This document shows positions 1 to 8,059 of a stretch of DNA of 64,000 nt, one piece after another. The notes under the pieces are model-generated. The model saw nothing but the letters and a program-made list of their open reading frames with translations. It made no database searches and was not told the origin of the DNA. Position 1 is the stretch's first letter, and every line of letters starts with the position of its first letter. The DNA comes from Gimesia chilikensis. Lineage in GTDB: Bacteria > Planctomycetota > Planctomycetia > Planctomycetales > Planctomycetaceae. Position numbers and translations under genes: made by a program. The stretch lies in assembly GCF_008329715.1 (NCBI RefSeq), contig NZ_VTSR01000006.1, positions 1 to 64,000 of the forward strand. The letters are read 5' to 3'.

Positions 1-70
1 GCAGTCTACAGAAATCAGGAAAACAGCATAAAAAACCGCTCTGGTGGGAACGAACTTAAGAGCGGAGTTA

Positions 71-94
71 CTAGCGCCATTCCGCTCACAAAAA
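71..94. repeat. Dispersed repeat half-copy (CTAGCGCCATTCCGCTCAC)
   Basis: These 24 bases recur identically at 2701-2724, where they form the right arm of a long palindrome. The left arm is not recognisable here. This looks like a partial copy of a dispersed palindromic element in an intergenic position. Confidence 0.6.
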
Positions 95-143
95 CGGAGT
101 ACCAAGGAGTAACAGGCCCTGGTTTCCCTTCCTGTTTACAAAC

Positions 144-170
144 CACGAACGTCACGAAAGACACGAAAAT
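144..170. repeat. Three 9-bp CACGAA repeats
   Basis: Three consecutive 9-bp units each begin with CACGAA (144, 153 and 162). They lie in the non-coding first 260 bases before the gene at 263. No function can be read from them. Confidence 0.5.
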
Positions 171-262
171 CCCCTGTGCGCAGTATTATTCAACAGGTAG
201 TATTAAAGGGATTGAACCGGACTCCGGGTAACTCACCAGTTCCTTAACAAGGCCCGCTTGAG

Positions 263-685
263 ATGAAATCACTCAAAACATTGTATGAGTGTATGATGGG
301 CTGTCTCATCGTCGTGGGCGGCGGTTTCATCATTTATCACCTGGATACAACGAATTATGCAGTTTCGCGCATCGAGAAACTGGGGGGAGGGGTTCGTTCC
401 GACACAGCCTGGGGATCAACCCTCTACGAAATCGTCAATCTCAACGACACGCCTGCTACGGACAGTGATCTCAAATATGTGCGGAAGCTTCAGCCGTACT
501 CAGGTGTCTATCTCAGAAATACGAACATCACGGATCAGGGCCTCAAACAGCTGCATGGTCTCGCGGTAGACGAAATCGACCTGACCGGCACCGATGTTTC
601 TGATTCCGCAATCGCAGAACTGCTGGCCACTATCCCCGCAGATGCAAAGTGTCACATCATACGTGATCCGAAGATTGGGATGTAG
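263..685 (+). CDS. Membrane-anchored leucine-rich-repeat-like protein
   Basis: 140 aa. An N-terminal hydrophobic segment (about residues 10-28) suggests a membrane anchor or uncleaved signal. The remainder contains two LRR-like units, NTNITDQGLKQLHG and GTDVSDSAIAEL, of the type common in planctomycete LRR proteins, which usually carry many more repeats. The family is thought to mediate protein contacts; no catalytic residue is visible. It is monocistronic and is followed directly by a perfect hairpin at 686-725. The shortness suggests a degenerate member or a small binding module. Function unknown. Confidence 0.7.
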   Translation: MKSLKTLYECMMGCLIVVGGGFIIYHLDTTNYAVSRIEKLGGGVRSDTAWGSTLYEIVNLNDTPATDSDLKYVRKLQPYSGVYLRNTNITDQGLKQLHGLAVDEIDLTGTDVSDSAIAELLATIPADAKCHIIRDPKIGM

Positions 686-725
686 CAGGTGTCAGGAACC
701 TTATATATAAAGTTCCTGACACCTG
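686..725. repeat. Perfect 14-bp inverted repeat, possible terminator
   Basis: CAGGTGTCAGGAAC (686-699) pairs perfectly with 712-725 around a 12-nt AT-rich loop. It begins right after the stop of the gene at 263-685, so it may end that transcript, though no T-run follows. The core AGGTGTCAGG recurs inverted at 1674-1683, on the other side of the next gene. Confidence 0.6.
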
Positions 726-754
726 TTATTGTCCAATGAAAAATAGTGGATGAG

Positions 755-1648
755 CTAGGAACGACTATTTTTCCACGCAAGGCACTTTTTAAGATACAAG
801 TTCAAATGCTTAGCTGCTTCAGGGCATTTTTTCCATATTCTTTGAAATTCAGAAAATCGCTGTGACAGAATACGGGAATGTTTCTGATCTTGTGGAGAAT
901 TGGGAATGAATAACCGGGAAGTTTCATTATAAAGAACCTTACTCTCTGCTTCTACTTGAGCAATATCTTCAGCTAGCCGTTCTGCTGATTTTAAATCGAC
1001 GACTTGAGACACCAGGTCAAGATAAAGTGCTTCACAATCAATACTCTTTTTGATTAAGTCCTGACCTTCTGGAGAAATGGTTGCTGGTGGTCCGCCTCCT
1101 CGTTCGCCAGCCCCTGCCCAATTCACAGCTTTTCTGCGATGCGTTAAAACGCTAAAGCCGTGTTCGTAATCTAATGATGTTCTGAAATCAAATGCGATAT
1201 AAGCAACTTTGTTTTTATGTTCTGAAAGAATGGTAACTGTATTTGGTTCTACTAATTCACAAAATCCATCTAAAGTATTCAACCGTTTGCGAAGCTCACG
1301 TTTTTCACCTTGTAACGTCTTGGTTTCAGGCAGTGATTCCGGATAGTACGCTGATTTACATTGTTGAAGGGCATATTTTAATGCCGCTTTTGCAATTGAA
1401 TCTTCATTCGCACATAAATATTCAAAAGCAGCCTCTTGTTCTTTCGCAGGCGGTTTCCCATCTGCTGATTCGATTTGAAGCTCTAGCAAAACCGGCCCGT
1501 TATTTGGCTCACTTTTTTCGTATGCTTCAGAGAGATAATCCGCATCGCAATCCCAGAGAATCCCACAGGTTTCAAACCCTGCCAATTCCACTTTTCCAAG
1601 CCACGCTTCATACTCAGATTTATACTTTATATCGCTAAATAAACTCAT
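755..1648 (-). CDS. Uncharacterised EHG-motif protein
   Basis: 297 aa, soluble, with no signal peptide or membrane segment. A central stretch, DYEHGFSVLTHRRKAVNW (about residues 159-176), resembles the EHG signature that I associate with DUF6985-type proteins; this is recollection and weak. The C-terminal third is charged and probably helical. The gene is visibly AT-richer than the housekeeping genes further right and is bracketed by AGGTGTCAGG (687-696) and its inverse (1674-1683), consistent with recent acquisition. No adjacent partner suggests a role. Function unknown. Confidence 0.65.
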   Translation of the reverse strand: MSLFSDIKYKSEYEAWLGKVELAGFETCGILWDCDADYLSEAYEKSEPNNGPVLLELQIESADGKPPAKEQEAAFEYLCANEDSIAKAALKYALQQCKSAYYPESLPETKTLQGEKRELRKRLNTLDGFCELVEPNTVTILSEHKNKVAYIAFDFRTSLDYEHGFSVLTHRRKAVNWAGAGERGGGPPATISPEGQDLIKKSIDCEALYLDLVSQVVDLKSAERLAEDIAQVEAESKVLYNETSRLFIPNSPQDQKHSRILSQRFSEFQRIWKKCPEAAKHLNLYLKKCLAWKNSRS

Positions 1649-1673
1649 AAAAACCGCTCCTTATCACTATCGA

Positions 1674-1683
1674 CCTGACACCT
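1674..1683. repeat. Inverse copy of the 687-696 repeat core
   Basis: CCTGACACCT is the reverse complement of AGGTGTCAGG at 687-696. Together the two copies flank the AT-rich gene at 755-1648. Confidence 0.5.
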
Positions 1684-1700
1684 TTGATTACTTTCTGTAG

Positions 1701-2516
1701 CTACTCTTTTTCATTGTCAGCAGGTTTGATTGCCATCAGCGAAACAAGTGCGAGCACAAGTCCAATCAAACACGATGCACTGACATGCCAGAACAGGGTC
1801 AGGAGAGTATTGTCAGAGAAGATCAACACGGGAGTCTCCCCAAAGAGAACCCGCCTGATTTCCAATTCATACCAGTTACCCAGTGAGCAAGCAACAAAGC
1901 AGGCGACAGGAAACGAATTATAAAGGTGGTATGAAAACCACAGAATGCAAAAAGTGATCAATGAACACAATAGCCAAACCGCGCGAAAACGTCTGGTTTT
2001 GATGACCATCAGCGTAACAGGTGCGAAAACAAGGCCCACTAAACACGCTGCAATGACATGCCAGAACAGGACCAGGAGAGTATTATCAGGGGCGATAAAC
2101 ACGGGAGTATCCCCATAGAAAACACGCCTGATTTCCAATTCATACCAGTTACCCAATATGTAACTGTCACTCCCGATTACCGATCTGCCATCTTCAGTTT
2201 TATACTCCGATGGAAACGAAGCAATAATCAGGTAGGAATACAACAGAGTGTAAAAAGCGATCGTTGAACACATCAGCCAAACCACGCGAAAACGTTTGGT
2301 TTCGATCGCCAGCAGCGTAACAAGTGTAAGCACAAATCCCAGTAAACTCGCTGCACCGAGATGCCAGAACAGGCTCAGGCGAGTACCATCATCACCGAAC
2401 GACCCTTTAGCAACCCCAAAGAGAGCCCCCCTTACTTCCAGGACATACAAAGTGATCAGGGCACACAATATCCAGATCACGCTGAAACGTCTGGTTTTGA
2501 CGAGACTCAAAATCAT
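1701..2516 (-). CDS. Membrane protein made of three internal repeats
   Basis: 271 aa built from three tandem units of roughly 80-100 residues. Each has a T(K/R)RFxxxW helix, an (E)xRxxLFG or LEIRRVxxG loop and a second helix beginning LFWHxxAxxLxG, giving about six membrane segments. Units two and three also share GNWYELEIRR and are the most alike, so that duplication is probably the younger; the divergence of unit one supports stepwise growth. No known family was recognised and no catalytic residues stand out. It is AT-rich and lies alone between two other orphan genes. Confidence 0.75.
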   Translation of the reverse strand: MILSLVKTRRFSVIWILCALITLYVLEVRGALFGVAKGSFGDDGTRLSLFWHLGAASLLGFVLTLVTLLAIETKRFRVVWLMCSTIAFYTLLYSYLIIASFPSEYKTEDGRSVIGSDSYILGNWYELEIRRVFYGDTPVFIAPDNTLLVLFWHVIAACLVGLVFAPVTLMVIKTRRFRAVWLLCSLITFCILWFSYHLYNSFPVACFVACSLGNWYELEIRRVLFGETPVLIFSDNTLLTLFWHVSASCLIGLVLALVSLMAIKPADNEKE

Positions 2517-2639
2517 CTGTACGCCGCTCTTAATGATGAGACCTGCCTCCCTTTAATAATCCTTTGGATTGATCTATTAACTGGCCAATATACCGTCATG
2601 ATGAAACGCAGGGAGTCAGCTCCGGTTAGACGCTTCCCC

Positions 2640-2719
2640 GTGAGCGGCAAGGCGCTAGCCGCCGGTAATCAAGGTTGGCGTCGAAGAACAACACCGGTGG
2701 CTAGCGCCATTCCGCTCAC
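2640..2719. repeat. 80-bp palindromic element with 27-bp arms
   Basis: The left arm 2640-2666 (starting GTGAGCGGCAAGGCGCTAGC) pairs with the right arm 2693-2719 at 24 of 27 positions around a 26-nt loop. The right arm is partly repeated at 71-89. Length and symmetry fit a REP- or MITE-like dispersed element. It lies between the gene starting at 2516 (minus) and the 3' end of the glycosylase gene. Confidence 0.7.
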
Positions 2720-2774
2720 AAAAAACAGAGTAGAAAAACAATAATGGACCAGGTCTCTTATTGTTCCCTGGATC

Positions 2775-3950
2775 TCACTTCAAGTTGTACTCCACCGCGT
2801 TACAGCCATTGAATTTGGCGAATGCTGACAATTTGGATTCCATTTTTTTCTGTAATTTATGCCGATCTACGTTTTTTTCGTAGTGAATCGAGTGAATCAT
2901 CAGCCGTTGATTGGTTCGATCTGCTTTGCAATCGATGCGGGCGACAAATCGGCTGCCCTGTAGGACAGGCAGTGAAAAATACCCATACTTTCTTTTTGTC
3001 GCCGGAACATAGCATTCAATTTTATAATCAAAATCAAATAAGGTGATCAGTTTATCTCTTTGAATGACCAAATTATCAAACGGTGACAAGATGTGTATTT
3101 TCTGGCTGCCCCTGGGAATGCTCTCCAGTGATTGCCTGAGGGCATAATAAGTCTGTTCAACTCCTTCAACAGCGACTTGAGAAACTTCGTCATCAGCGAC
3201 CATTTGGTCGAGGGTCGTCAAGACACTGGTTTTGGTGCGAGACTTGCGCATGTAGGCAATTTCGCTTACCGTTGCCAAGCCATGATGCTGAAGCGTTCGT
3301 TGAATCAGGTATCGAGCAAAGTCGGTTTCGCTCGGTAGTGTGGTGTCAACAGTACGAGGAATCACATTCTCCGGGAGATCGTATACTTTCTGGAATCCTT
3401 CACGACGAGTGATTTCCAGCTTGCCTTCAAGAAAAAGTCGCTCTAACGCTTTCTTGGCTGGTTTCCAGTCCCACCATCCCGATTTCCCCTGCTTTGTCAT
3501 CTCAAAGTCTTTTGATCGAAGTGGACCTTCTTTACGTATCCTGGTTAAAACCTGTTTCATCATTTTCAGGTCTTTGGGATACCAGGACGTCTCGCGTTTC
3601 TGAAACTCTCGTTTTAGTGGTAGAGAATACCGGTAGTCTTTCATAGGCAGGTATGAGGCAGCATGGCTCCAGTACTCAAATGCGTCTCGTGATTCAATGA
3701 GCTGGTCCAGGTTAACCGGACTGTATTTTTGATTTCGACTCCAAAACACATGATGATGGGCACGTTCGACGACAGAGATGGTGTCAATCTGGACGTACCC
3801 CAGATGCTCAATGATTTCCACGGGATCCAAAGCTGGTCCTGTCAGCTTCTGACTAGCCACCATCAAACGCTGTGCAGACTTCAATGGCAACTTGATCGTT
3901 TTCATCTCGGGATTTTTGGGAGAACCTGGAAGAATTGTAGATAGACTCAA
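2775..3950 (-). CDS. ycaQ: YcaQ/AlkX-type DNA glycosylase (winged-helix)
   Basis: 391 aa, typical of the HTH_42 family of winged-helix DNA glycosylases that unhook interstrand crosslinks and remove bulky alkylated bases. The catalytic motif of YcaQ-type enzymes (Q-hydrophobic-D) is present as VQID in HLGYVQIDTIS near residue 54, followed by the conserved HHHVFWSR. The QxD form points to the YcaQ (AlkX) branch rather than AlkZ (QxQ), which is tied to toxin biosynthesis. The gene stands alone. The start could be Met1 or Met16 (MKTIKLPLKS); Met16 removes a stretch that looks non-conserved. Confidence 0.8.
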   Translation of the reverse strand: MSLSTILPGSPKNPEMKTIKLPLKSAQRLMVASQKLTGPALDPVEIIEHLGYVQIDTISVVERAHHHVFWSRNQKYSPVNLDQLIESRDAFEYWSHAASYLPMKDYRYSLPLKREFQKRETSWYPKDLKMMKQVLTRIRKEGPLRSKDFEMTKQGKSGWWDWKPAKKALERLFLEGKLEITRREGFQKVYDLPENVIPRTVDTTLPSETDFARYLIQRTLQHHGLATVSEIAYMRKSRTKTSVLTTLDQMVADDEVSQVAVEGVEQTYYALRQSLESIPRGSQKIHILSPFDNLVIQRDKLITLFDFDYKIECYVPATKRKYGYFSLPVLQGSRFVARIDCKADRTNQRLMIHSIHYEKNVDRHKLQKKMESKLSAFAKFNGCNAVEYNLK

Positions 3951-4114
3951 ACAGCCGATGTTAAGTCTGTACCAGCCTAAGCATAGTACAATAGCGCATG
4001 ACAGTTCAACGTGAGCGTAGAAAACGAAGTGTGAGACCTCAAGTAAAGGGAACCTGAAAGTGGGCAGGACTCTTGTTTAAGAGCCTCGATCCCTTTGTTC
4101 TTCACGCTGCCAAA

Positions 4115-4561
4115 TCAAAGGTAGGTACTGAATTCGTTGCCGGACATCACAATGATAATCCCCAGGATAGCCAAGGCAATTCCCGCTGGCCCCATCCACG
4201 GCTTCCCGGCGTCGTGCTTTGACAGGTTCCAAAGAATGATGCTCACGACTCCACAGACCACCAGCAGCAGATTTAATGCGAGTGCCGTAAATGAGAAGCT
4301 GTGGTACACATAACCCATCTGCCGACTGAAGGGGATGAGCGGGAAATACGCAGGATGGTCGATCTCGTCTGGGCGATCTGAACGCCAGAGATCGCAGTAG
4401 TAACAGGCAGGCCATCCAAAATACCGTTCGAGTTCCCATCCGGGCTCACGGTCTCTCCGTCCACCCCAACCTGGATTCCATGAGAAGGCATTAATGACAA
4501 GAAAGGCAACTGCGCCCCACACGATGATGGGTGTCACTTGTGAACGAACTGATTCCGTCAT
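4115..4561 (-). CDS. Small hypothetical membrane protein
   Basis: 148 aa with about three membrane segments: an N-terminal helix (residues 11-26), one near 90-110 and one near 120-140. A soluble insert between the first two carries WPACYYCDLW with a CxxC pair that could bind metal or form a disulfide. GGGAAGAG lies just before ATG 4561. A second frame covers part of the region but lacks such a site. The next gene upstream, 4634-5365, is on the same strand with a 72-nt gap. No family recognised. Confidence 0.6.
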   Translation of the reverse strand: MTESVRSQVTPIIVWGAVAFLVINAFSWNPGWGGRRDREPGWELERYFGWPACYYCDLWRSDRPDEIDHPAYFPLIPFSRQMGYVYHSFSFTALALNLLLVVCGVVSIILWNLSKHDAGKPWMGPAGIALAILGIIIVMSGNEFSTYL

Positions 4562-4633
4562 GACTCTTCCCTGTTTTAATGCTTCCGCCTGCTGTTGCCC
4601 TCAAAGGAGCCACTGTACCACCACAGTCAGTTT

Positions 4634-5365
4634 CTAATCCGTCTTGCTGCTGTTATCGTTGGTGATATACGGTGGTCTGTAATCCCCTTGGGTCATCTCC
4701 TTAATCTCTTCCTTGGAGCGATACGGTGGTCCATAACCCCACTTTGAGACAATCTGCATTACATTTCCTTCAGACAGAGACACCCTCCCAGAGACTGTAC
4801 TCTTCTCCAAATGCGACTTGATGGTGTCGTTAGTTTTACGGATATGTTCAAAACTCCTATTGCCACTTTCCCATATTTGGAAACCGCTCACGTCATCGAG
4901 ATCGTCTGCACCGGTCAGCCTGAAAGAGGAATAGGTCGAATAATCTTTGTTGCCTGTAGATAATATTGAGCAGTAAAGATCTGAATGCGGATATACATAA
5001 AGCGATTTAGTTAAACTTGAATAATATTTTTTATTGTTCATGATGTTATTTACATCTGACAAAGATTGAACAGACAGCGTTCCCGTTACATAGTTTCGAT
5101 TTTCCTTGAGTAAAAACGTTCCGTTATCCCAGACTGCAAAGGTAATTTCGGGCTGAAACAGATCGTTATGAAATGGTGAAAATCGAGTTTGAAAAACGGC
5201 GATCATGGGCTTATTGAATAAATAAGCTGGTAGATCAGACTCGTCTGAGAACTGTGGTAGCTCCTCAGCCGGAGGGGAATTGCTGGTCGATAATCCACGG
5301 TGACAACCGGAAAGACAAGTACCAAATAATAATGAGACAGAGATTACAATGTAACGGACATCCAT
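4634..5365 (-). CDS. Hypothetical lipoprotein
   Basis: 243 aa from ATG 5365, chosen because AAGAGG lies 6 nt upstream and the reading then begins directly with a lipoprotein signal (MDVRYIVISVSLLFGTC ending in lipobox LSGC). The open frame extends 17 codons upstream to 5416 without an evident ribosome site. The mature protein is hydrophilic and rich in Ser, Asn and Tyr, with no catalytic motif or known domain seen. Two similar sequences near the end, WGYGPPYRSKEEI and GDYRPPYITND, may be a small internal repeat. AT-rich relative to its right-hand neighbours. Confidence 0.65.
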   Translation of the reverse strand: MDVRYIVISVSLLFGTCLSGCHRGLSTSNSPPAEELPQFSDESDLPAYLFNKPMIAVFQTRFSPFHNDLFQPEITFAVWDNGTFLLKENRNYVTGTLSVQSLSDVNNIMNNKKYYSSLTKSLYVYPHSDLYCSILSTGNKDYSTYSSFRLTGADDLDDVSGFQIWESGNRSFEHIRKTNDTIKSHLEKSTVSGRVSLSEGNVMQIVSKWGYGPPYRSKEEIKEMTQGDYRPPYITNDNSSKTD

Positions 5366-5432
5366 TCCGCACCTCTTCTTAAGTGGAGTGATCCCAAACC
5401 GCATACAGCCAGGCAAGCCAAACCAACCGCCG

Positions 5433-6779
5433 TCAGATCAGTTCCCGAATCGGTTCCTGGCGTTCCAGCAAATACTGCGGCCGGCCATTATTGTCCGGGA
5501 TGATGGTCGTGGCAGGATCAATGCCCAGGTTGTGATACAGCGTGGCGAAGACCTCCTGCATATGCACGGGACGGTCGACCGCTGCTTCAGCCCATTTATC
5601 CGTCGAGCCGATCACCTGTCCGGCTGACATTCCGCCCCCAGCCAGGAGGCCCGCATGCACGCGCGACCAATGATCGCGACCGGCTTTGTCATTGATCTTG
5701 GGAGTCCGACCAAACTCGCCCCACACGATGACCGTCACGTCCTGATCCAGGCCGCGTTCATGCAGATCTTCGACCAGCGCCGCCACACCCTGATCCAGTA
5801 ACGGAATCACTTTGCGGCCTCTGCCGAAGTTATCGCTGTGGTAATCGAAATCAGCGAAACTGCAGGTCACCATCCGGGCCCCTGCTTCTACCGCCCGCCG
5901 CGCCTGCAGGAAGCGGGACATCAGCGCCTGGTAGCCCATCTTGGGATCGAAGCCGAGCACTTTGGGATCGTCGATTCCATACCGGGCCCGGACTTGCGGA
6001 TCGACTTTCTCCAGGTCCAGCGCTTCCACCAGCCGGGACGACGTCAACACGCCCAATGCCTGTTCGGTAAAGTTGTCGCTGGACTCGGCGGCCAGTTTCT
6101 GATCGACCTTCCGCCGAAACGTATCGAGCTCTTCCAGCAGCCTGGTCCGCTCGTGCAGACGGACCGTGGAGATCGCATTCAGCGTCATGTTGCTCATCAC
6201 CTCGCCATCAGGGCGAAATGGTGAATGGGCCATTCCCAGGAAGCCCGGCCCCTTAATGTTATAAGGATCGTGCGCCATCTTCTGCGACAGATCAATATAA
6301 GGGGGCACGGAAGGATCAACGGCCCCCTGCAGTTTGGAGAGCGCCGACCCCATGGACGGCCAGCCCCCCTGCGGTTTGGGATCACGGAACTGATGCCCGG
6401 TGCAGCATTGGAACGAATCGTGTCGGCCTTCGGAACCCACCAGCGATCGGATGATCGAGAACTTGTCCATCATCCCCGCGACGCGAGGCATCAACTCGCT
6501 GATTTCAATGCCGGGAACATTGGTCGCAATCGGTTGAAACTCACCGCGAATCTCGGCGGGGGCATCGGGCTTCAGGTCGAACATGTCCTGGTGCGGCGGT
6601 CCCCCATTCAGGAAGATCATGATCACCGCTTTGTGAGACTGACGCTGCGGATTCTGCTGCTCGGCCTGCAGCAATTGAGGCAGCGATAAGCCCCCCATCG
6701 CCAGACCGCCGATCTGCAGGAAAGAGCGGCGGGAGATTTGATCACAGAATTTCGTGGCACGGCCTTCAATTTTCAGCAT
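5433..6779 (-). CDS. DUF1501 protein, Tat-exported
   Basis: 448 aa. The twin-arginine signal SRRSFLQIGG (about residues 17-26) precedes a hydrophobic stretch, so export in folded form is expected. The body is a DUF1501 protein of the alkaline-phosphatase/sulfatase-like fold: FLNGGPPHQDMFDLKPDAP, then GRHDSFQCCTGH, and VIVWGEFGRTPKIN with GRDHW near the C-terminus, where metal-binding residues sit in this fold. DUF1501 genes in planctomycetes usually follow a DUF1549/DUF1553 cytochrome-type gene; none is adjacent here. Substrate unknown. Confidence 0.85.
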   Translation of the reverse strand: MLKIEGRATKFCDQISRRSFLQIGGLAMGGLSLPQLLQAEQQNPQRQSHKAVIMIFLNGGPPHQDMFDLKPDAPAEIRGEFQPIATNVPGIEISELMPRVAGMMDKFSIIRSLVGSEGRHDSFQCCTGHQFRDPKPQGGWPSMGSALSKLQGAVDPSVPPYIDLSQKMAHDPYNIKGPGFLGMAHSPFRPDGEVMSNMTLNAISTVRLHERTRLLEELDTFRRKVDQKLAAESSDNFTEQALGVLTSSRLVEALDLEKVDPQVRARYGIDDPKVLGFDPKMGYQALMSRFLQARRAVEAGARMVTCSFADFDYHSDNFGRGRKVIPLLDQGVAALVEDLHERGLDQDVTVIVWGEFGRTPKINDKAGRDHWSRVHAGLLAGGGMSAGQVIGSTDKWAEAAVDRPVHMQEVFATLYHNLGIDPATTIIPDNNGRPQYLLERQEPIRELI

Positions 6780-6911
6780 GCTGCCTGTTCCGGGAAACCA
6801 GGAATAATGAAACCCACACTCCGTTGAGTGCTCTGATAATACACAGACTATGCATAAAAAGATACCGATGTTTACAAGAAAGGAAAATCTGTCTCCTGTC
6901 TAACGCCCCCA

Positions 6912-7607
6912 CTATTCAGTCTGAAATGGTTTCCCTGGTTTAAAAGGGTCAAAATACTCGGTTCGAAAGCACCAGGTCGTAATTCTGGCACCTTCCAACG
7001 ACGTTCTGAGTCTCATATCAGGATTGGCTTCCAGAATGGTAATCCGCCTCTCGATTTGCTTAATCAGATCCATCACCACTGCAGGTTCTTTGGGAACTTT
7101 AAAAGAATAACTATATCCACCAAACATTTCTAACCATTTGACGACCACATCAATATCGTCAGAATTCAGTCCTTCCAGAACACGTTGCAAAAATTGATTG
7201 ATCTCAATCTGATAGTTCCTGGCGATATGAATAAAATTACCTTTATAATCTATGACTGGAAACTTGATAAGTAGATCAAAAAATTCATCAAAACTCAGTA
7301 CAGGCTGTTCTAGTTCTGCAAGCAGGTGCAGACAAAAGAGAATTCTGATACTCTGCAGCAACTCGATTGACAGCGCAGTTTCCCGCTTCATAAAAAAGAG
7401 ATTACCGGCATCATTCAGTACCCACTTCACAGCCGCAATGATTTCGGTAGTCGGATATTGTTTCTCCAGGCGTCTGAAAACCTCAGCCATACTTAAATCA
7501 TTTCGTTGCCTGTTGACCTCCTTTCTAAAAGGAAATCTTTTTTTGATGGGGTCATACGCCAACTCATACATGGCGTCAATTATCTGATCGTATAAGCTGT
7601 AATTCAT
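6912..7607 (-). CDS. Uncharacterised helical protein
   Basis: 231 aa, soluble, largely helical and rich in Leu, Ile and Phe, with no signal peptide. No motif or family was recognised; the pattern of amphipathic helices could be an alpha-solenoid, but that is only an impression. It is AT-rich compared with the transporter genes to its right and is monocistronic. A role in the accessory stretch of 0-7.6 kb cannot be defined. Confidence 0.55.
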   Translation of the reverse strand: MNYSLYDQIIDAMYELAYDPIKKRFPFRKEVNRQRNDLSMAEVFRRLEKQYPTTEIIAAVKWVLNDAGNLFFMKRETALSIELLQSIRILFCLHLLAELEQPVLSFDEFFDLLIKFPVIDYKGNFIHIARNYQIEINQFLQRVLEGLNSDDIDVVVKWLEMFGGYSYSFKVPKEPAVVMDLIKQIERRITILEANPDMRLRTSLEGARITTWCFRTEYFDPFKPGKPFQTE

Positions 7608-8059
7608 TATGCTCTAAATCTTTTTTGATAGCTGTTCTCGGAGTATGCCTTGGAATCATACATCATGACCGACTAAAAAGTCGCTACTGTAAGCTCCGGG
7701 AGCAAACGCAGTTAATAGTTGTTGTCGCAGTCGAATTAGCGACATCTCGTTTCAGCGAGCCCCACCCCTTACACGCAAGATGCTGCATGCACCCTGCAAG
7801 TCTTTGCACGCCCCTGCTGCAAAATCTGGTTCATTCATCTCCCTTGCGAAAAATTATTCCAGATAACTGGATCTGTATCTCAGGCAGAAAACCGGAAAAA
7901 CCCCTCTCCTTACGTGCCAGCCCCGTTTATTTTGCCCCTGCGGCACACTGATTGCATCTCCCCCAGTCATACTCGCCACGTTGGTCAGTCAACGTGCAAA
8001 CAAATGCGCCCCCAAGCGGCACTGACGCCGACCAAACCCGCCCCCCAAGGAACACAACC
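7608..8059. other. Intergenic leader of sbtA
   Basis: 452 bases without a supported gene. An open frame crosses it but has low-complexity content and no ribosome site. TGCA-centred palindromes cluster here: TGCATGCA (7784-7791) and TGCAAGTCTTTGCA (7795-7808). They could be operators for sbtA, but no known regulator site was matched. Confidence 0.35.

Noticed and set aside
7625..7951. Open frame of 108 codons before sbtA
   Set aside because: No ribosome site, irregular composition and no motif; treated as leader DNA.
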